Source of the DNA: Sulfurovum sp.
Lineage (GTDB): Bacteria > Campylobacterota > Campylobacteria > Campylobacterales > Sulfurovaceae
Direction of reading: 5' to 3'
Length of the DNA stretch: 64,000 bases
Assembly: GCA_027082955.1 (NCBI GenBank)
Contig: JALWTA010000030.1
Location: 84,907 to 148,906, forward strand
In this document: one piece after another, positions 54,860 to 64,000 of the stretch
How positions within the stretch are numbered: the first letter of the stretch is position 1
Layout of the letters: every line of letters starts with the position of its first letter
Position numbers and translations under genes: made by a program
The notes under the pieces: model-generated
The model's database searches: none
The model's input: only the letters and a program-made list of their open reading frames with translations
What the model was told of the DNA's origin: nothing

Positions 54860-56450
54860 GCATCAATCCTTTGGGAAGTACGGTTGCATTGCCGTCAAGC
54901 ATCGTTCCCCAGTCAGTACGAGACTTCATCCGTGTTACAGTCTCTTTGGAGAGGTAATGTCTGCCTCTGCTGATCTGCCATCCACCTCCAAGTGCTTTAT
55001 AGAGCGCGACTGCATAGAGTGCAACGTTGCCTTTAATGATGGCATATCTATCCTGTGTACTGGTGAGTTTTTCAACGGTTGTGAGCAGACGTTGATAGCT
55101 TACAAGACCATCATTGTATTGAATGACTGACAGGTTGAATGCACGAAGGGTTGCCGTCACTGCTTTTTGGTTCTCTTTTTGCTGTTTGAGCGTCAGTGCA
55201 TATCCTTCAAGCGCGTTGGAAACTTCTGCTACAGCGCCCAGTACTGCTTTGTTGTAGTTAAAGAGGCTCTCTTCCAAGATGGCATCTTTGAGACGTATTT
55301 TGTTTTTGATCTGTCCGTAATTGAGAATGTTCCATGACAATGACGGCCCTATAGTGATGGCGAGAGGATCATTGCCTTTTAGCCAACTGCTGAATTGATT
55401 GGTGTTATGGTAGCCAATAGAGCCAAACAGAGAAAAACTTGGATAGAGTTCTGCCATACTCGCACCAAGTTTTGCCGCATTGGCATGGACAAGGTATTCG
55501 GCAGCTTTGATATCGGGACGCTGTGTAATAAGGTTTGCATCGATCTTGTAATGGGGATTGAGTGTGGCTTTTGGTACCATATCTACATCTACCAGTCCCT
55601 TAAGCCTGTCATTGAGTTGTATGATTCCTTTGTGTGTCGCAATGAATCGGTTGGCATTTTGGAACAGTTTGGTATTGCCGCGCTGCAAAATACGTTCAAT
55701 GTCTGAAGTCTCCATATTCAGCAGCCGTGCCAGTGCATTGCGTGCTTTTAACTTGCTGATTTCCATGGCGGGAATGCTGGTGCGGGTGTTATAGAGCTGG
55801 GTACGTGCCTGTTGGACATCGAGTTCGGAGACATTACCGGAATTGAACTGTATTTCTGTCATTTTCAAGACACGTTCCTGGATAATGACATTCCGTTTTG
55901 CATACGTTAAACGTTCTTGTGCTGTGCGGTAGCTGATATAGTTGCGCGCCACTTCCGCAATGACGGAGACCATGATGTTATCGTAGCTGGCAACACGGGC
56001 ATAGAGTGATGCTTTGCTTGCTTCGATGCCTCGTGCATATTTCCCCCACAGGTCAAGCTCCCATCCCATATCGAAACTGACATCGGCAGTAGCAAAGTCG
56101 GCAAGTCCTGTTTTGGAAGAAGAGGCTGTTGCATTGATTTTTTGCGATTGGGGAAAGGTGAGCCCCCGTACAGCTCCGAGTATGGCACGTGCCTGTGCTA
56201 TGCGTACCCCTGCACTTTTTATATTGAGGTTCTGTGTATATGCTTTTTGTATCAGTAGGTTGAGTGTCGGATCATTGAAGGTATGCCACCAGCGTACCAC
56301 CGGACTGTTTGCGGCTGTGTGGTGCTTCCATTGTTTTGGAAGAGGCGGATTGGAGATGCCTGTAAAATCAGGACCAAGTTTTGCACATCCGGCAAGCATT
56401 AGCAATGTTGCAGTAACAATGGCAATAGGATGCAATAGGGATGCTTTCAT
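54852..56450 (-). CDS. Outer-membrane efflux factor (NodT family)
   Basis: 532 residues. Lipoprotein signal with LMLAGC at about 17-22, then two outer-membrane factor repeats (ARNYISYRTAQERLTYAKRN and a later coiled part). TolC/NodT-like channel that continues the pump through the outer membrane. It overlaps the FUSC gene by one base and DUF1656 by 8. Confidence 0.9.
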   Translation of the reverse strand: MKASLLHPIAIVTATLLMLAGCAKLGPDFTGISNPPLPKQWKHHTAANSPVVRWWHTFNDPTLNLLIQKAYTQNLNIKSAGVRIAQARAILGAVRGLTFPQSQKINATASSSKTGLADFATADVSFDMGWELDLWGKYARGIEASKASLYARVASYDNIMVSVIAEVARNYISYRTAQERLTYAKRNVIIQERVLKMTEIQFNSGNVSELDVQQARTQLYNTRTSIPAMEISKLKARNALARLLNMETSDIERILQRGNTKLFQNANRFIATHKGIIQLNDRLKGLVDVDMVPKATLNPHYKIDANLITQRPDIKAAEYLVHANAAKLGASMAELYPSFSLFGSIGYHNTNQFSSWLKGNDPLAITIGPSLSWNILNYGQIKNKIRLKDAILEESLFNYNKAVLGAVAEVSNALEGYALTLKQQKENQKAVTATLRAFNLSVIQYNDGLVSYQRLLTTVEKLTSTQDRYAIIKGNVALYAVALYKALGGGWQISRGRHYLSKETVTRMKSRTDWGTMLDGNATVLPKGLMHE

Positions 56451-58606
56451 TAAAATCTGCTCTCTTTCAGTGAAGTAAAGTCCATAGATGTCATTTTGTG
56501 TTTACAATCTAGCAGTGTACGCCAGATATGCTGATAGAATGATAGTATTTCGTAAAAGGAAACGATTGTTTGTTGTTCATATCGGTGCATGTCCTGTCTT
56601 GCAAAAAAGGTGTTGAGCTTCTCTTCAAATGCTTTGTCTGTCGGGACTGCAACGGACTTCTCTTTTGAGGTGGTAGGGAGTTTTAGCATATGCAGCTGGG
56701 TAGAGAGTGCCGTGTAATCCTGTTCCAGTACGTAGGCGCGTATCAGGGGGTTAGCTTGCTGTTTCTCTATTGTACCTGTGTTCATCATCAGCAGTGTGGC
56801 AAAGCGTTCGCAACTGTAGACATAGGCAAGCAGACCGTCCTTGTCTATATCATTAAAATAGTTTGTATCGATCTGGTTCGCCCATAGCTTCATTTTCGTT
56901 ACCGTAGACATGAGATAACGTGCACTGTGACGCGCAAGGATTTTTTGAAAAAGAGGATATGTACCGTTTAAAAGTGCCAAGTCGTAGCGTACCATCTGTA
57001 GCGATTGAGTGAAAAAACGTTTTTGCAAAATGAGAAAAAGATGCTCGGGTTTGGTGGAAAACGGCAGATAGTAAAAAAGCAGCAGCAAAGAGAGGAAAGC
57101 ATAGAACATGGTTAAGATTAGCAGGAAAATATCAAAAGCATAATACATTTGGTTTGCAATATTCATCGTGACCAGTCCCATGAGAAAAAAGATGGAGACT
57201 TCCGCAGGCAGAAAGTAAAAGCCGATAAACCCGTAAATGAACAAAAAGAGTGTGAGTTCAAATCCATTGTTCAAATGTGGCAATATACCTATATAGGCGA
57301 CGGTTGTTACAATAAATGAGATCGTAAAAATGATAATAAGTTGGGAGGGTTTAATAGGACTGAATGCGGTAATGACACTCAAACCCGTTGCCAGTGTTAC
57401 GACCATAAATCCGCCCGGAGGGTTAAAATATATCCAAAACACAACACCTGCCCAGAAAACAAGAAACGTGATCAGTGCTGCTTTGAGATGTTCCGGATCG
57501 AGCAGATCAAAAGCATGTGTGTGTACAGGTTTATCATTGTTAAACTGTGTAGGTTCAGAGCGATGCAAAGCATTGAGTTTTTCTGCAATGCGTGATAGAA
57601 GTGCATGGAGATTACGTGTTTCAAGTGCAAGTGCTCCAAGGGTGGCACGCTCAAGTTGTGAGAGTGGTTGAGCAGCCTCAAAGATGACAGAGAGTTCAGC
57701 CTTTGGGGGAATGTCAATGTGTTTTTTGTCTTCCCAACCATCGATAATAGCATTGAAAAGCATCTCTATCTGGTTCCTGACGCTCTCATAGCCTTTCAGG
57801 TAATGCGATGTCGGTTTTGGAAGTTGGGAAAGTTCTCTGGAAGCAGGCAGCAGCGAAAGCAGTGTATCCAGTTCCTTGAAATCACGCAGAAGACTTCGCC
57901 ACTGTGCCGGAGAGAAGCTCTCTTCCATCACACCTGATATTTGTGGAATACTTTTGGCAAGTGTCTGTTGGGCTTGCAGGGCTTCATTGTGGAGTGCATA
58001 GCGTTTCTTCTCATCTTCAAAGCGGTGTTCATAGCGTGTTTTGAGCGCTTTGCTGAGTGCTTTGGCATGTCTAAATTCTGCTTTTTTGCCACTGTAGGGC
58101 CAGATGATAATACCGACAAGGGTGTAGACCGCAATAGCAAACAGTGTCATATAGGCTTTGTTGACACCATAAAGAAAAACATTGTCTGTATTGCCGTTTT
58201 GAAACATCAGCATCATGGTCATACCTGTCAGCATAAATACGGTCATATCACCTTTGTAGGTACGTGCAAGATGAAAGACAAATGTAACCATTAAAGAGAG
58301 TGCAAGCAGATAAAGGAAACGCTCCTGAGGGAATAGAATGACCAAACCGATGCCGATGACTGCACCGATGACAGAACCTATGACACGCAGCATGCCGTTC
58401 ATGACTGCATTTTCGAGTGATCCGACTGCAGCAATGAGCATGACGGTGGTAGCTGCCGTGGAGACATTGCTCCATCCCTGCGAAAAAGCGATAAGATAAA
58501 CAAGAACCAGACTTGCTGCTGCTTTGATGGAAAACTTCATCTTATCGTTGAGCAGCGGTGCATTGGTCTGGGCTGAAAATTCGGTGTTTATCGTTGCTCC
58601 CATCAT
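56450..58606 (-). CDS. FUSC family transporter (AaeB-like)
   Basis: 718 residues. Two blocks of about six helices (residues about 27-180 and 385-540) with a long cytoplasmic helical region between them (about 180-370): the FUSC/AaeB plan. AaeB exports aromatic carboxylic acids; the substrate here is not known. It is 9 bases after the ion channel gene. Confidence 0.87.
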   Translation of the reverse strand: MMGATINTEFSAQTNAPLLNDKMKFSIKAAASLVLVYLIAFSQGWSNVSTAATTVMLIAAVGSLENAVMNGMLRVIGSVIGAVIGIGLVILFPQERFLYLLALSLMVTFVFHLARTYKGDMTVFMLTGMTMMLMFQNGNTDNVFLYGVNKAYMTLFAIAVYTLVGIIIWPYSGKKAEFRHAKALSKALKTRYEHRFEDEKKRYALHNEALQAQQTLAKSIPQISGVMEESFSPAQWRSLLRDFKELDTLLSLLPASRELSQLPKPTSHYLKGYESVRNQIEMLFNAIIDGWEDKKHIDIPPKAELSVIFEAAQPLSQLERATLGALALETRNLHALLSRIAEKLNALHRSEPTQFNNDKPVHTHAFDLLDPEHLKAALITFLVFWAGVVFWIYFNPPGGFMVVTLATGLSVITAFSPIKPSQLIIIFTISFIVTTVAYIGILPHLNNGFELTLFLFIYGFIGFYFLPAEVSIFFLMGLVTMNIANQMYYAFDIFLLILTMFYAFLSLLLLFYYLPFSTKPEHLFLILQKRFFTQSLQMVRYDLALLNGTYPLFQKILARHSARYLMSTVTKMKLWANQIDTNYFNDIDKDGLLAYVYSCERFATLLMMNTGTIEKQQANPLIRAYVLEQDYTALSTQLHMLKLPTTSKEKSVAVPTDKAFEEKLNTFFARQDMHRYEQQTIVSFYEILSFYQHIWRTLLDCKHKMTSMDFTSLKESRF

Positions 58607-58615
58607 AAGAAGTTC

Positions 58616-59278
58616 CTATCGTCTATTTAATGCATTGAGTCTTAAACTGATAAGACTGGAGACGATGATTGCCATATAGAACACCCCAATGACCGCTTCC
58701 ATATAGGCGAAAAATTCGGCAATATGGTTTTTAGGAAGGATGTCGCCATAACCAAGGGTTGTGAGGGTAATGAAACTGTAGTATGCCATATGTGAAAAGC
58801 CTGCCTGCCAACTGTGTATCTCTATGCCGCTGAATGCTGTGGGGTCAAAAAGCAGGATGATCATATAGATAACTGTCCAGATAAGTCCCAGCATCATGTA
58901 GAGTGTCAGTGATCCTATGAGTTTATTGGCATCGATATCCCCCTCAAAAAGTACCTGCCTGAAAGCTTTTGCCACAATGCCGATGAAAAAGACAAGAAGG
59001 GTTACAAGTACCAGAAACAGATATACTTTCCCAGAAAAGAAGTGTTCTAGGATATTGAGGATGACAAAGACAGGAAGTAGTACAAAGATGATACGTTTCC
59101 ATGTAGTATCGGTATGGAGTGTACGGATACTTGTGATGAGCATGAGAACAATGATGAGGCTGAAGGCTCCTTCACTGAAAACATTGGAAAACTCTGCTAC
59201 TACAGCGGCTGTCAGCAAAAAGAGCAGCAAAGATGCAAAAAGGTAGGCAAAGTTGTTTTTTCTGCTAAGCGGTTTCAT
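58616..59278 (-). CDS. Ion channel (two-pore-helix K+ type)
   Basis: 220 residues with six hydrophobic segments and one pore loop, YSFITLTTLGYGDILPKN, where TLGYGD is the filter. The pore has the K+ selectivity sequence with Leu for Val. It has no RCK domain. It overlaps the AI-2E-like gene by ATGA and lies in the efflux operon. Confidence 0.8.
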   Translation of the reverse strand: MKPLSRKNNFAYLFASLLLFLLTAAVVAEFSNVFSEGAFSLIIVLMLITSIRTLHTDTTWKRIIFVLLPVFVILNILEHFFSGKVYLFLVLVTLLVFFIGIVAKAFRQVLFEGDIDANKLIGSLTLYMMLGLIWTVIYMIILLFDPTAFSGIEIHSWQAGFSHMAYYSFITLTTLGYGDILPKNHIAEFFAYMEAVIGVFYMAIIVSSLISLRLNALNRR

Positions 59279-60360
59279 GAGAGCTGTTTCGCTTCCTCTT
59301 CCTCTTTGACCTCTGCAATCCAGAGTTCGAAGAGTTTGTATGCCAGTGCGAAGATCACTGCTCCTATAAAGAGCCCGATCATTCCCATGAGCATCATGCC
59401 GCCAATAGCACCGATGAGGATAACCAGCATGGGAATGTCCACACCACGCCCCATCAGCATCGGTTTAAGTACACCGTCAATAGCACCGACAATGAGCATA
59501 TAGACAGTAAAGATGATTTCCGGTGTACCGCTACCCTGAGCAAAGACCCATGCAATGATCGGTCCGATGACAATAAGTGCAGGCATCTGGATAATGGTCA
59601 GGAACATGATAACCAGTGCCCAGACAATAGAAAAAGGAACCCCCATCAGTGCTAAACCTATAAAAGCGAAAAGTGCCTGAATGATAGCAACCCCCAGTAC
59701 ACCGGTGACAACAGAACGGATAGTCAGAACAGAAAGGTTTGCCCACTCATCCCCTTTGTCACCAAGCAGGCGGCGCATAACTGTTTTGTAAAAGTGCTCG
59801 CCCTCCTCTGCGCCCAAGAGGAAAAAGGCAGCAATGATCATGGCACCGATGAACATCAAAATGGTACCAAGTCCGCTGCCCAGTGCGGAGAAAACAGAAC
59901 CGGCAATATGTTTGATCTCGTTTTTAAACGGTACAAGGGTTTTGGCAAGGTTGTGGGAGGCAGAATCCCACAGTTTATATGCTTTTTCACCAATCAACGG
60001 CCATTCTTTTACCTTCTCAGTCGGTGGAGGAATATCGATGGAGCCATCCTGCAAAGCTGTAGCGAGTTGATGCCCGGTTTCGATCATAGTATCGGAAAGA
60101 AGATAGGTAGGCAGAGCGAGTGCTGCAACCACAAGAAATGTCATACTGATGATGATCTTTTTACGGTGTCCAAAGCGTGCTTCAAGCATTTTAACTACCG
60201 GCTGCAGTGCGACGGCAATGATGATTGCCCAGATGACAATGGGTAAAAAGGGTTTGGCAATGAGGTAGGTGATATAGATAACAAGGAAGAGAAGACCGAG
60301 TTTTACGGCAATCTCAATGGCAATGTTGACCTTCTCCTCTTTTTCAAGTCGGTTGGGCAT
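59275..60360 (-). CDS. AI-2E family transporter
   Basis: 361 residues with about eight helices and the signature of the family near the end: MLMGRGVDIPMLVILIGAIGG, followed by LIGLFIGAVIFA-like residues. Members export autoinducer-2 or act as Na+/H+ antiporters, so the substrate is open. First gene of the leftward six-gene operon; the ATG is preceded by AAAGGAAA. Confidence 0.82.
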   Translation of the reverse strand: MPNRLEKEEKVNIAIEIAVKLGLLFLVIYITYLIAKPFLPIVIWAIIIAVALQPVVKMLEARFGHRKKIIISMTFLVVAALALPTYLLSDTMIETGHQLATALQDGSIDIPPPTEKVKEWPLIGEKAYKLWDSASHNLAKTLVPFKNEIKHIAGSVFSALGSGLGTILMFIGAMIIAAFFLLGAEEGEHFYKTVMRRLLGDKGDEWANLSVLTIRSVVTGVLGVAIIQALFAFIGLALMGVPFSIVWALVIMFLTIIQMPALIVIGPIIAWVFAQGSGTPEIIFTVYMLIVGAIDGVLKPMLMGRGVDIPMLVILIGAIGGMMLMGMIGLFIGAVIFALAYKLFELWIAEVKEEEEAKQLS

Positions 60361-60506
60361 AAGATATTTCCTTTGTGTGATTATTCCATCCTGATAACCA
60401 TAAAAAATAGATGGGTATAATTATAGCGAAAAAGCGTAATGTTTTATCTGCTCTCTTATGGAAATGGGATATAATAAAAGAATATTATAGAAAGAGGAGG
60501 ATAGGA

Positions 60507-61127
60507 ATGAAAATATTGAAATATGTAGGTGCAAAGCCGAGAGTCTCCCAACACGGGGTCAGTTTCGATCCTTCCAATCCAGACAGCTATACCTTTTTGA
60601 GTGCAGCGGCAGAGCTGCTTGAAACACTTGATTTTAGCCCACAGGAGGGTAAAGAGGTCTACCTGCATACGGTACAGGAACATGAGTACAGCTGGAAAGC
60701 GCTGGTAGGGATACTGGAAAAGTATTGTGAAGATATCGATACGATCTTTGATGAAGGGCAGAAGCATACGGCAGAACTCATTGCCGAGTATCGTAAAAAG
60801 GTCGAAGAGAACGGCAAACTGAGTGCGGATGAACGTCAGGCATGGCTTGGCAATATTGACATTATGCGTGACTATTACCTTCAATACACAACCAACGAAC
60901 GTGCTTACCACTGCCTTTTGAATGCACTTGCTGACAAGATCCATGCCAATCACATTGAAACGGTCAGTGTACCGCTTGGACGAAACTACGGATTGGTGCT
61001 TGGTGACCTTGTCGATGTGCTGCGTGACCACAAACCGCCGTACGATGCAACGATGCGCATTGAAGAATACAATGGTTTAGGCTATGCGGTGCTCGATATG
61101 AACCGGGCAGTTCCTGTAGATATGTAG
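60507..61127 (+). CDS. Uncharacterised 206-residue protein
   Basis: Soluble, mixed alpha/beta, with no signal peptide. The ATG at 60507 has a strong GGAGG site; an in-frame ATG at 60411 would add 32 basic residues without such a site. The sequence (LKYVGAKPRVSQHGVSFD near the start, QHTAELIAEYRKKVEENGK-like central helix) is not known to me. It is 10 bases before the GltB-like gene, so the two may act together. Confidence 0.6.
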   Translation: MKILKYVGAKPRVSQHGVSFDPSNPDSYTFLSAAAELLETLDFSPQEGKEVYLHTVQEHEYSWKALVGILEKYCEDIDTIFDEGQKHTAELIAEYRKKVEENGKLSADERQAWLGNIDIMRDYYLQYTTNERAYHCLLNALADKIHANHIETVSVPLGRNYGLVLGDLVDVLRDHKPPYDATMRIEEYNGLGYAVLDMNRAVPVDM

Positions 61128-61137
61128 GTGGATCCAT

Positions 61138-62865
61138 ATGCTTGAGAGTGTCTGGGAGTTTTTGACCAATTTTACGTGGATGGCCTTGAGTCTGCTTTTT
61201 TTAGGAGTAATTTTTTTATTTATTTATGACCGCTATGTGCAGCGTGAACACCAGCTGCTGATCAACTATCCTGTTATCGGACGGTTCCGCTATCTGTTTG
61301 AAGCATTGCGGGAGCCCCTTCGGCAGTATTTTGCAGAAGAGACCTTTTATGAGTCCCGTGATAAAGTGGAGTGGGTCTACAAAGCGGCAAAAGATGTACC
61401 AAACTACCAGTCTTTCTCTGTGACACAGCCCTTTTCCGGGTCACGTTTTGTGATCAAACACTCGACCAATGTCAAAAATGAGGATGAAGTCTCAGATGAT
61501 ATGTCGGTTGTCTTTGGTGAAAAACGTCCTATTCCCTTTGTTGCCAAAACGCCCATTGTCCGTTCGGCAATGAGTGATGGTGCGCTCAGTCCGGAAGCGG
61601 TACGTGCATTCAGCCTTGGGGCGAAACTCTCCGGATTTACAGTTAACACAGGAGAGGGGAGTCTTACCTCCAACCATCTTTATACACTCAAGCCCGATCT
61701 CTCCGACGCAGGCTATCTTGAAATTGTCAAGAGTACACCAAAGGCAGAGTTTGTTTTTAAATTCATGGATTTTTTCTTCAACCGTAGTGCTGCGATCAAA
61801 GCCTACCGGAAGATACTCCTCAAAGACAACCCGACCCCCAACACCTACATCTACGACAGTGCTACCCACATTCTGTTCCGTGTCAACTGGAATGCGCCGC
61901 TGGAGGTATTCCCAAAAGAGGTACCGGAATCTTTGCCCGATATTATTTTTCAGATGAGTTCCGGACTTTACGGCGTACGTGACAACAATGGAGATTTTGA
62001 TGAAGAACGGTACGCCAAAGTGATGCGTTTTTGCCGTATGACCGAGATCAAAATCGCGCAGGGTGCCAAGCAAACGGGTGGTAAGCTTTCAGGCAAGAAG
62101 GTTTCGGCAGATATCGCCTACTACCGTGGTGTGGAAGAGGGCAAAGACCTTTTCTCTCCCAACCGTTTCCCTTATGCGGACTCTCCTGAGCATCTGTTTG
62201 ACTTTGTGGGCAGACTGCAGGAGATATCCCAAAAGCCTGTGGGGTTGAAGATCGTTATCTCGGATGCCAATGCGGTGGATGAGATGGCAGCCTATGCGGC
62301 GCAACGCAAAGCGGAGGGAAAACCGCTGCCGGATTTCATTACTGTAGACAGTGGAGACGGCGGCAGTGCGACTGCACCGTTGGAGATGATGGAGTCGGTA
62401 GGGTTGACAACCTACAATGCCCTCTATGTCCTTGACACTGCCCTGCGCAGACATGGACTCAGGGATGATGTGAAGATCATCGCCAGCGGAAAACTGCTGA
62501 CCCCGGATGATGTGATTATCACCCTTTCTATGGGTGCAGATGCAGTAGGAATTGCACGCGGGTTTATGATGAGTGGCGGATGCATCAGAGCACGTATGTG
62601 TTCGGGGTACGGTTCGCACCAGTGTCCGGTAGGGATGGCGACACAAGACCCCAAACTCAGAGCATCCTACCTTGTGACTAAAAAAGGGCACGAGATTGCA
62701 AACTATCACAAAAATCTGCTCAAAGGGATGCGTACACTTCTTGCGATTATGGGGTTTGACGAAATCTCGAAACTGAACAGAAAAAACCTGACATATGTCA
62801 ACAAGAATGGTGAGACATATTTCGATGTTGACAGCTATTTTACCCAGAAATTCCATTTGAAGTAG
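61138..62865 (+). CDS. Membrane-anchored GltB-like FMN-binding protein
   Basis: 575 residues. One N-terminal helix (WMALSLLFLGVIFLFIYD) followed by a GltB-type FMN/Fe-S synthase barrel: VKTPIVRSAMSDGAL-like opening, SGDGGSATAPLEMMES, and the Fe-S cluster GCIRARMCSGYGSHQCPVGMAT. No amidotransferase domain. Stand-alone GltB-like FMN proteins are common; the substrate is not established. Confidence 0.83.
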   Translation: MLESVWEFLTNFTWMALSLLFLGVIFLFIYDRYVQREHQLLINYPVIGRFRYLFEALREPLRQYFAEETFYESRDKVEWVYKAAKDVPNYQSFSVTQPFSGSRFVIKHSTNVKNEDEVSDDMSVVFGEKRPIPFVAKTPIVRSAMSDGALSPEAVRAFSLGAKLSGFTVNTGEGSLTSNHLYTLKPDLSDAGYLEIVKSTPKAEFVFKFMDFFFNRSAAIKAYRKILLKDNPTPNTYIYDSATHILFRVNWNAPLEVFPKEVPESLPDIIFQMSSGLYGVRDNNGDFDEERYAKVMRFCRMTEIKIAQGAKQTGGKLSGKKVSADIAYYRGVEEGKDLFSPNRFPYADSPEHLFDFVGRLQEISQKPVGLKIVISDANAVDEMAAYAAQRKAEGKPLPDFITVDSGDGGSATAPLEMMESVGLTTYNALYVLDTALRRHGLRDDVKIIASGKLLTPDDVIITLSMGADAVGIARGFMMSGGCIRARMCSGYGSHQCPVGMATQDPKLRASYLVTKKGHEIANYHKNLLKGMRTLLAIMGFDEISKLNRKNLTYVNKNGETYFDVDSYFTQKFHLK

Positions 62866-62878
62866 GGGTCGAAGCGGT

Positions 62879-63502
62879 ATGGAACATGTGATTGTAGCGT
62901 GTCATGAGTGTGATGAACTGGTTAAAGTCACAAACCCGCACCGTGAGGGGCGTTTCAAATGTCCGGAGTGCGGCAGTCTGCTTTTTAGACACAAAGAGGG
63001 GATGGTTGAAAAGATGTTTGCCCTCTCTCTTGCAGCAGCGATCCTCTTTATTTTGACAAACTACTTCCCGTTTCTCTCCTTCCATGTCGCCGGCAATACC
63101 TCCCATGCCAATTTCGCCACAAGTACGATCTATCTTTTTCAGGCACACGACTGGCTTCTGGGGCTTGCAGTACTGATGACGACCATCGTTGTTCCCCTGA
63201 TGCGTATTGTGCTGATGCTTGCGCTCTTTGGACCACTCTATTTTGGATATCTGCCGCGCTACACTGTTGCGGCACTCAAACTGCTCTCTCATTCGCTGCC
63301 ATGGGCAATGCTCGATGTCTTTTTGGTAGGGGTGTTTGTCTCTATGGTAAAACTTGTTAAAATGGGTACCATTATTCCGGGGACATCACTTTGGGCATTT
63401 ATGACCATGGTGTTTGTCATGGCAGCGATGCAGGTGACCTTCAATGCCCATGCCCTATGGGATATGATCGATGAGAGACAGAAGAGGAGAGAAACAGCAT
63501 GA
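62879..63502 (+). CDS. PqiA-like membrane protein (first)
   Basis: 207 residues: an N-terminal zinc-ribbon-like pair (CHEC, CPEC) followed by four helices (about 45-190). The start, 13 bases after the GltB-like gene, is an ATG with no strong ribosome site. PqiA partners PqiB in inter-membrane lipid transport. It overlaps the next pqiA-like gene by ATGA. Confidence 0.85.
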   Translation: MEHVIVACHECDELVKVTNPHREGRFKCPECGSLLFRHKEGMVEKMFALSLAAAILFILTNYFPFLSFHVAGNTSHANFATSTIYLFQAHDWLLGLAVLMTTIVVPLMRIVLMLALFGPLYFGYLPRYTVAALKLLSHSLPWAMLDVFLVGVFVSMVKLVKMGTIIPGTSLWAFMTMVFVMAAMQVTFNAHALWDMIDERQKRRETA

Positions 63503-64000
63503 GAGCGATTGAACAGGGATTGATAAGCTGTCATCTCTGCCACCAGCTTGTAACGCTGCCAAAAGAACGGGGAGAAGGAGTACTGCACTGTCCGCGCTGC
63601 GGTGAACCGATGCATATACGCAAGCCAAACAGCATCCAGTATACATGGGCGCTGGTGATTGCCAGTATCATCTTCTATATTCCGGCAAACCTTCTGCCGA
63701 TGATGGAGGTACACACCTTTGCCGGAACACAGGCAGATACGATTTTAAGCGGTGTACTCTACTTTCTGGAGACGGGCTCCTATCTGATCGCTGCGGTGAT
63801 CTTTATTGCAAGTATCATTGTACCGATCACGAAGCTGATCATTCTGATCTATCTGCTTGTTTCGGTGCAAAAAGGCAGTGTCAAGAACAGACGCAGACGC
63901 AAGAAGCTCTATGTGCTGACCGAGATCATCGGAAAGTGGTCGATGGTGGATGTCTATGTTGTTGCCATCATGATCGCGCTTGTACACTTCGGCGGACTGA
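63499..64000 (+). CDS. PqiA-like membrane protein (second), 3' partial
   Basis: Open to the window end, 167 codons seen. Zinc-ribbon-like CHLC and CPRC motifs, then hydrophobic helices (WALVIASIIFYIPANLLPMM, YLIAAVIFIASIIVPITKL). So two PqiA halves are encoded as separate genes, whereas E. coli PqiA has both fused. A PqiB-type gene would be expected downstream. Confidence 0.85.
   Translation, partial: MRAIEQGLISCHLCHQLVTLPKERGEGVLHCPRCGEPMHIRKPNSIQYTWALVIASIIFYIPANLLPMMEVHTFAGTQADTILSGVLYFLETGSYLIAAVIFIASIIVPITKLIILIYLLVSVQKGSVKNRRRRKKLYVLTEIIGKWSMVDVYVVAIMIALVHFGGL

Overview
The window looks like a chromosomal segment of a Campylobacterota (epsilonproteobacterial) chemolithotroph, most like Sulfurovum or Sulfurimonas. 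The reasons are the rpmH-rnpA-yidC-jag-mnmE order, an atpB that stands apart from the other ATP synthase genes, a CbpA-type dnaJ followed by hspR, a dimeric dUTPase, nspC, and an MSHA-type pilus locus. This assignment is inferred from gene content, not from a database match. I see no rRNA, tRNA, CRISPR array, transposase or phage gene.

Layout: 1-8604 is an MSHA/type II-like assembly operon (mshI-J-K-L-M-N-E-G-like genes) whose first gene is cut by the window edge. 8646-10941 holds kdsB, hemH and an IMPACT-family gene. 11110-16160 is a leftward nitrogen locus with two amtB-glnB pairs under a degenerate NtrC/NtrB-like regulator pair. 16208-25291 holds a DUF234-like protein, thiI, a TIGR02757-type gene, atpB, gatB, a Kv-like K+ channel plus an RCK protein, and gpsA. 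25357-31531 holds tamA-tamB and nspC. 32224-36884 is the rpmH to mnmE block. 36935-46868 holds a lipoprotein, dUTPase, a hybrid kinase, purL, purH, a TrmH-type methyltransferase and dnaJ-hspR. 46994-52982 is a GC-richer pyruvate dehydrogenase and lipoate operon (pdhA, pdhB, a frameshifted pdhC, lpd, lipB, lipA). 52975-60360 is a leftward envelope/efflux block with two lipoproteins, a complete FUSC-type tripartite efflux system, an ion channel and an AI-2E family exporter. 60507-64000 holds an uncharacterised protein, a membrane-anchored GltB-like FMN protein, and two pqiA-like genes, the second cut by the edge.

The most notable signals are these. (1) A near-palindromic 18-bp box occurs upstream of both amtB genes and of the regulator pair, and looks like a local nitrogen operator. 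(2) pdhC is out of frame exactly at a heptamer tract (ATCCTCA units) inside its linker, and one more unit would restore a single 448-residue E2. (3) Two convergent-gene junctions carry the same 32-bp sequence joined to different heptamer arrays. (4) Several intergenic gaps hold compact nested palindromes that may be mobile or RNA elements. (5) rnpA and the DUF234-like gene have no ATG, GTG or TTG start in the expected place.

How the genes work together: AmtB/PII with the local regulators handle ammonium uptake. PdhA/B/C and Lpd make acetyl-CoA, using lipoate supplied by LipA and LipB from the same operon. TamA/TamB, KdsB, the PqiA-like proteins and the lipoproteins serve the outer envelope. 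The FUSC, HlyD, DUF1656 and OMF genes form one efflux pump.
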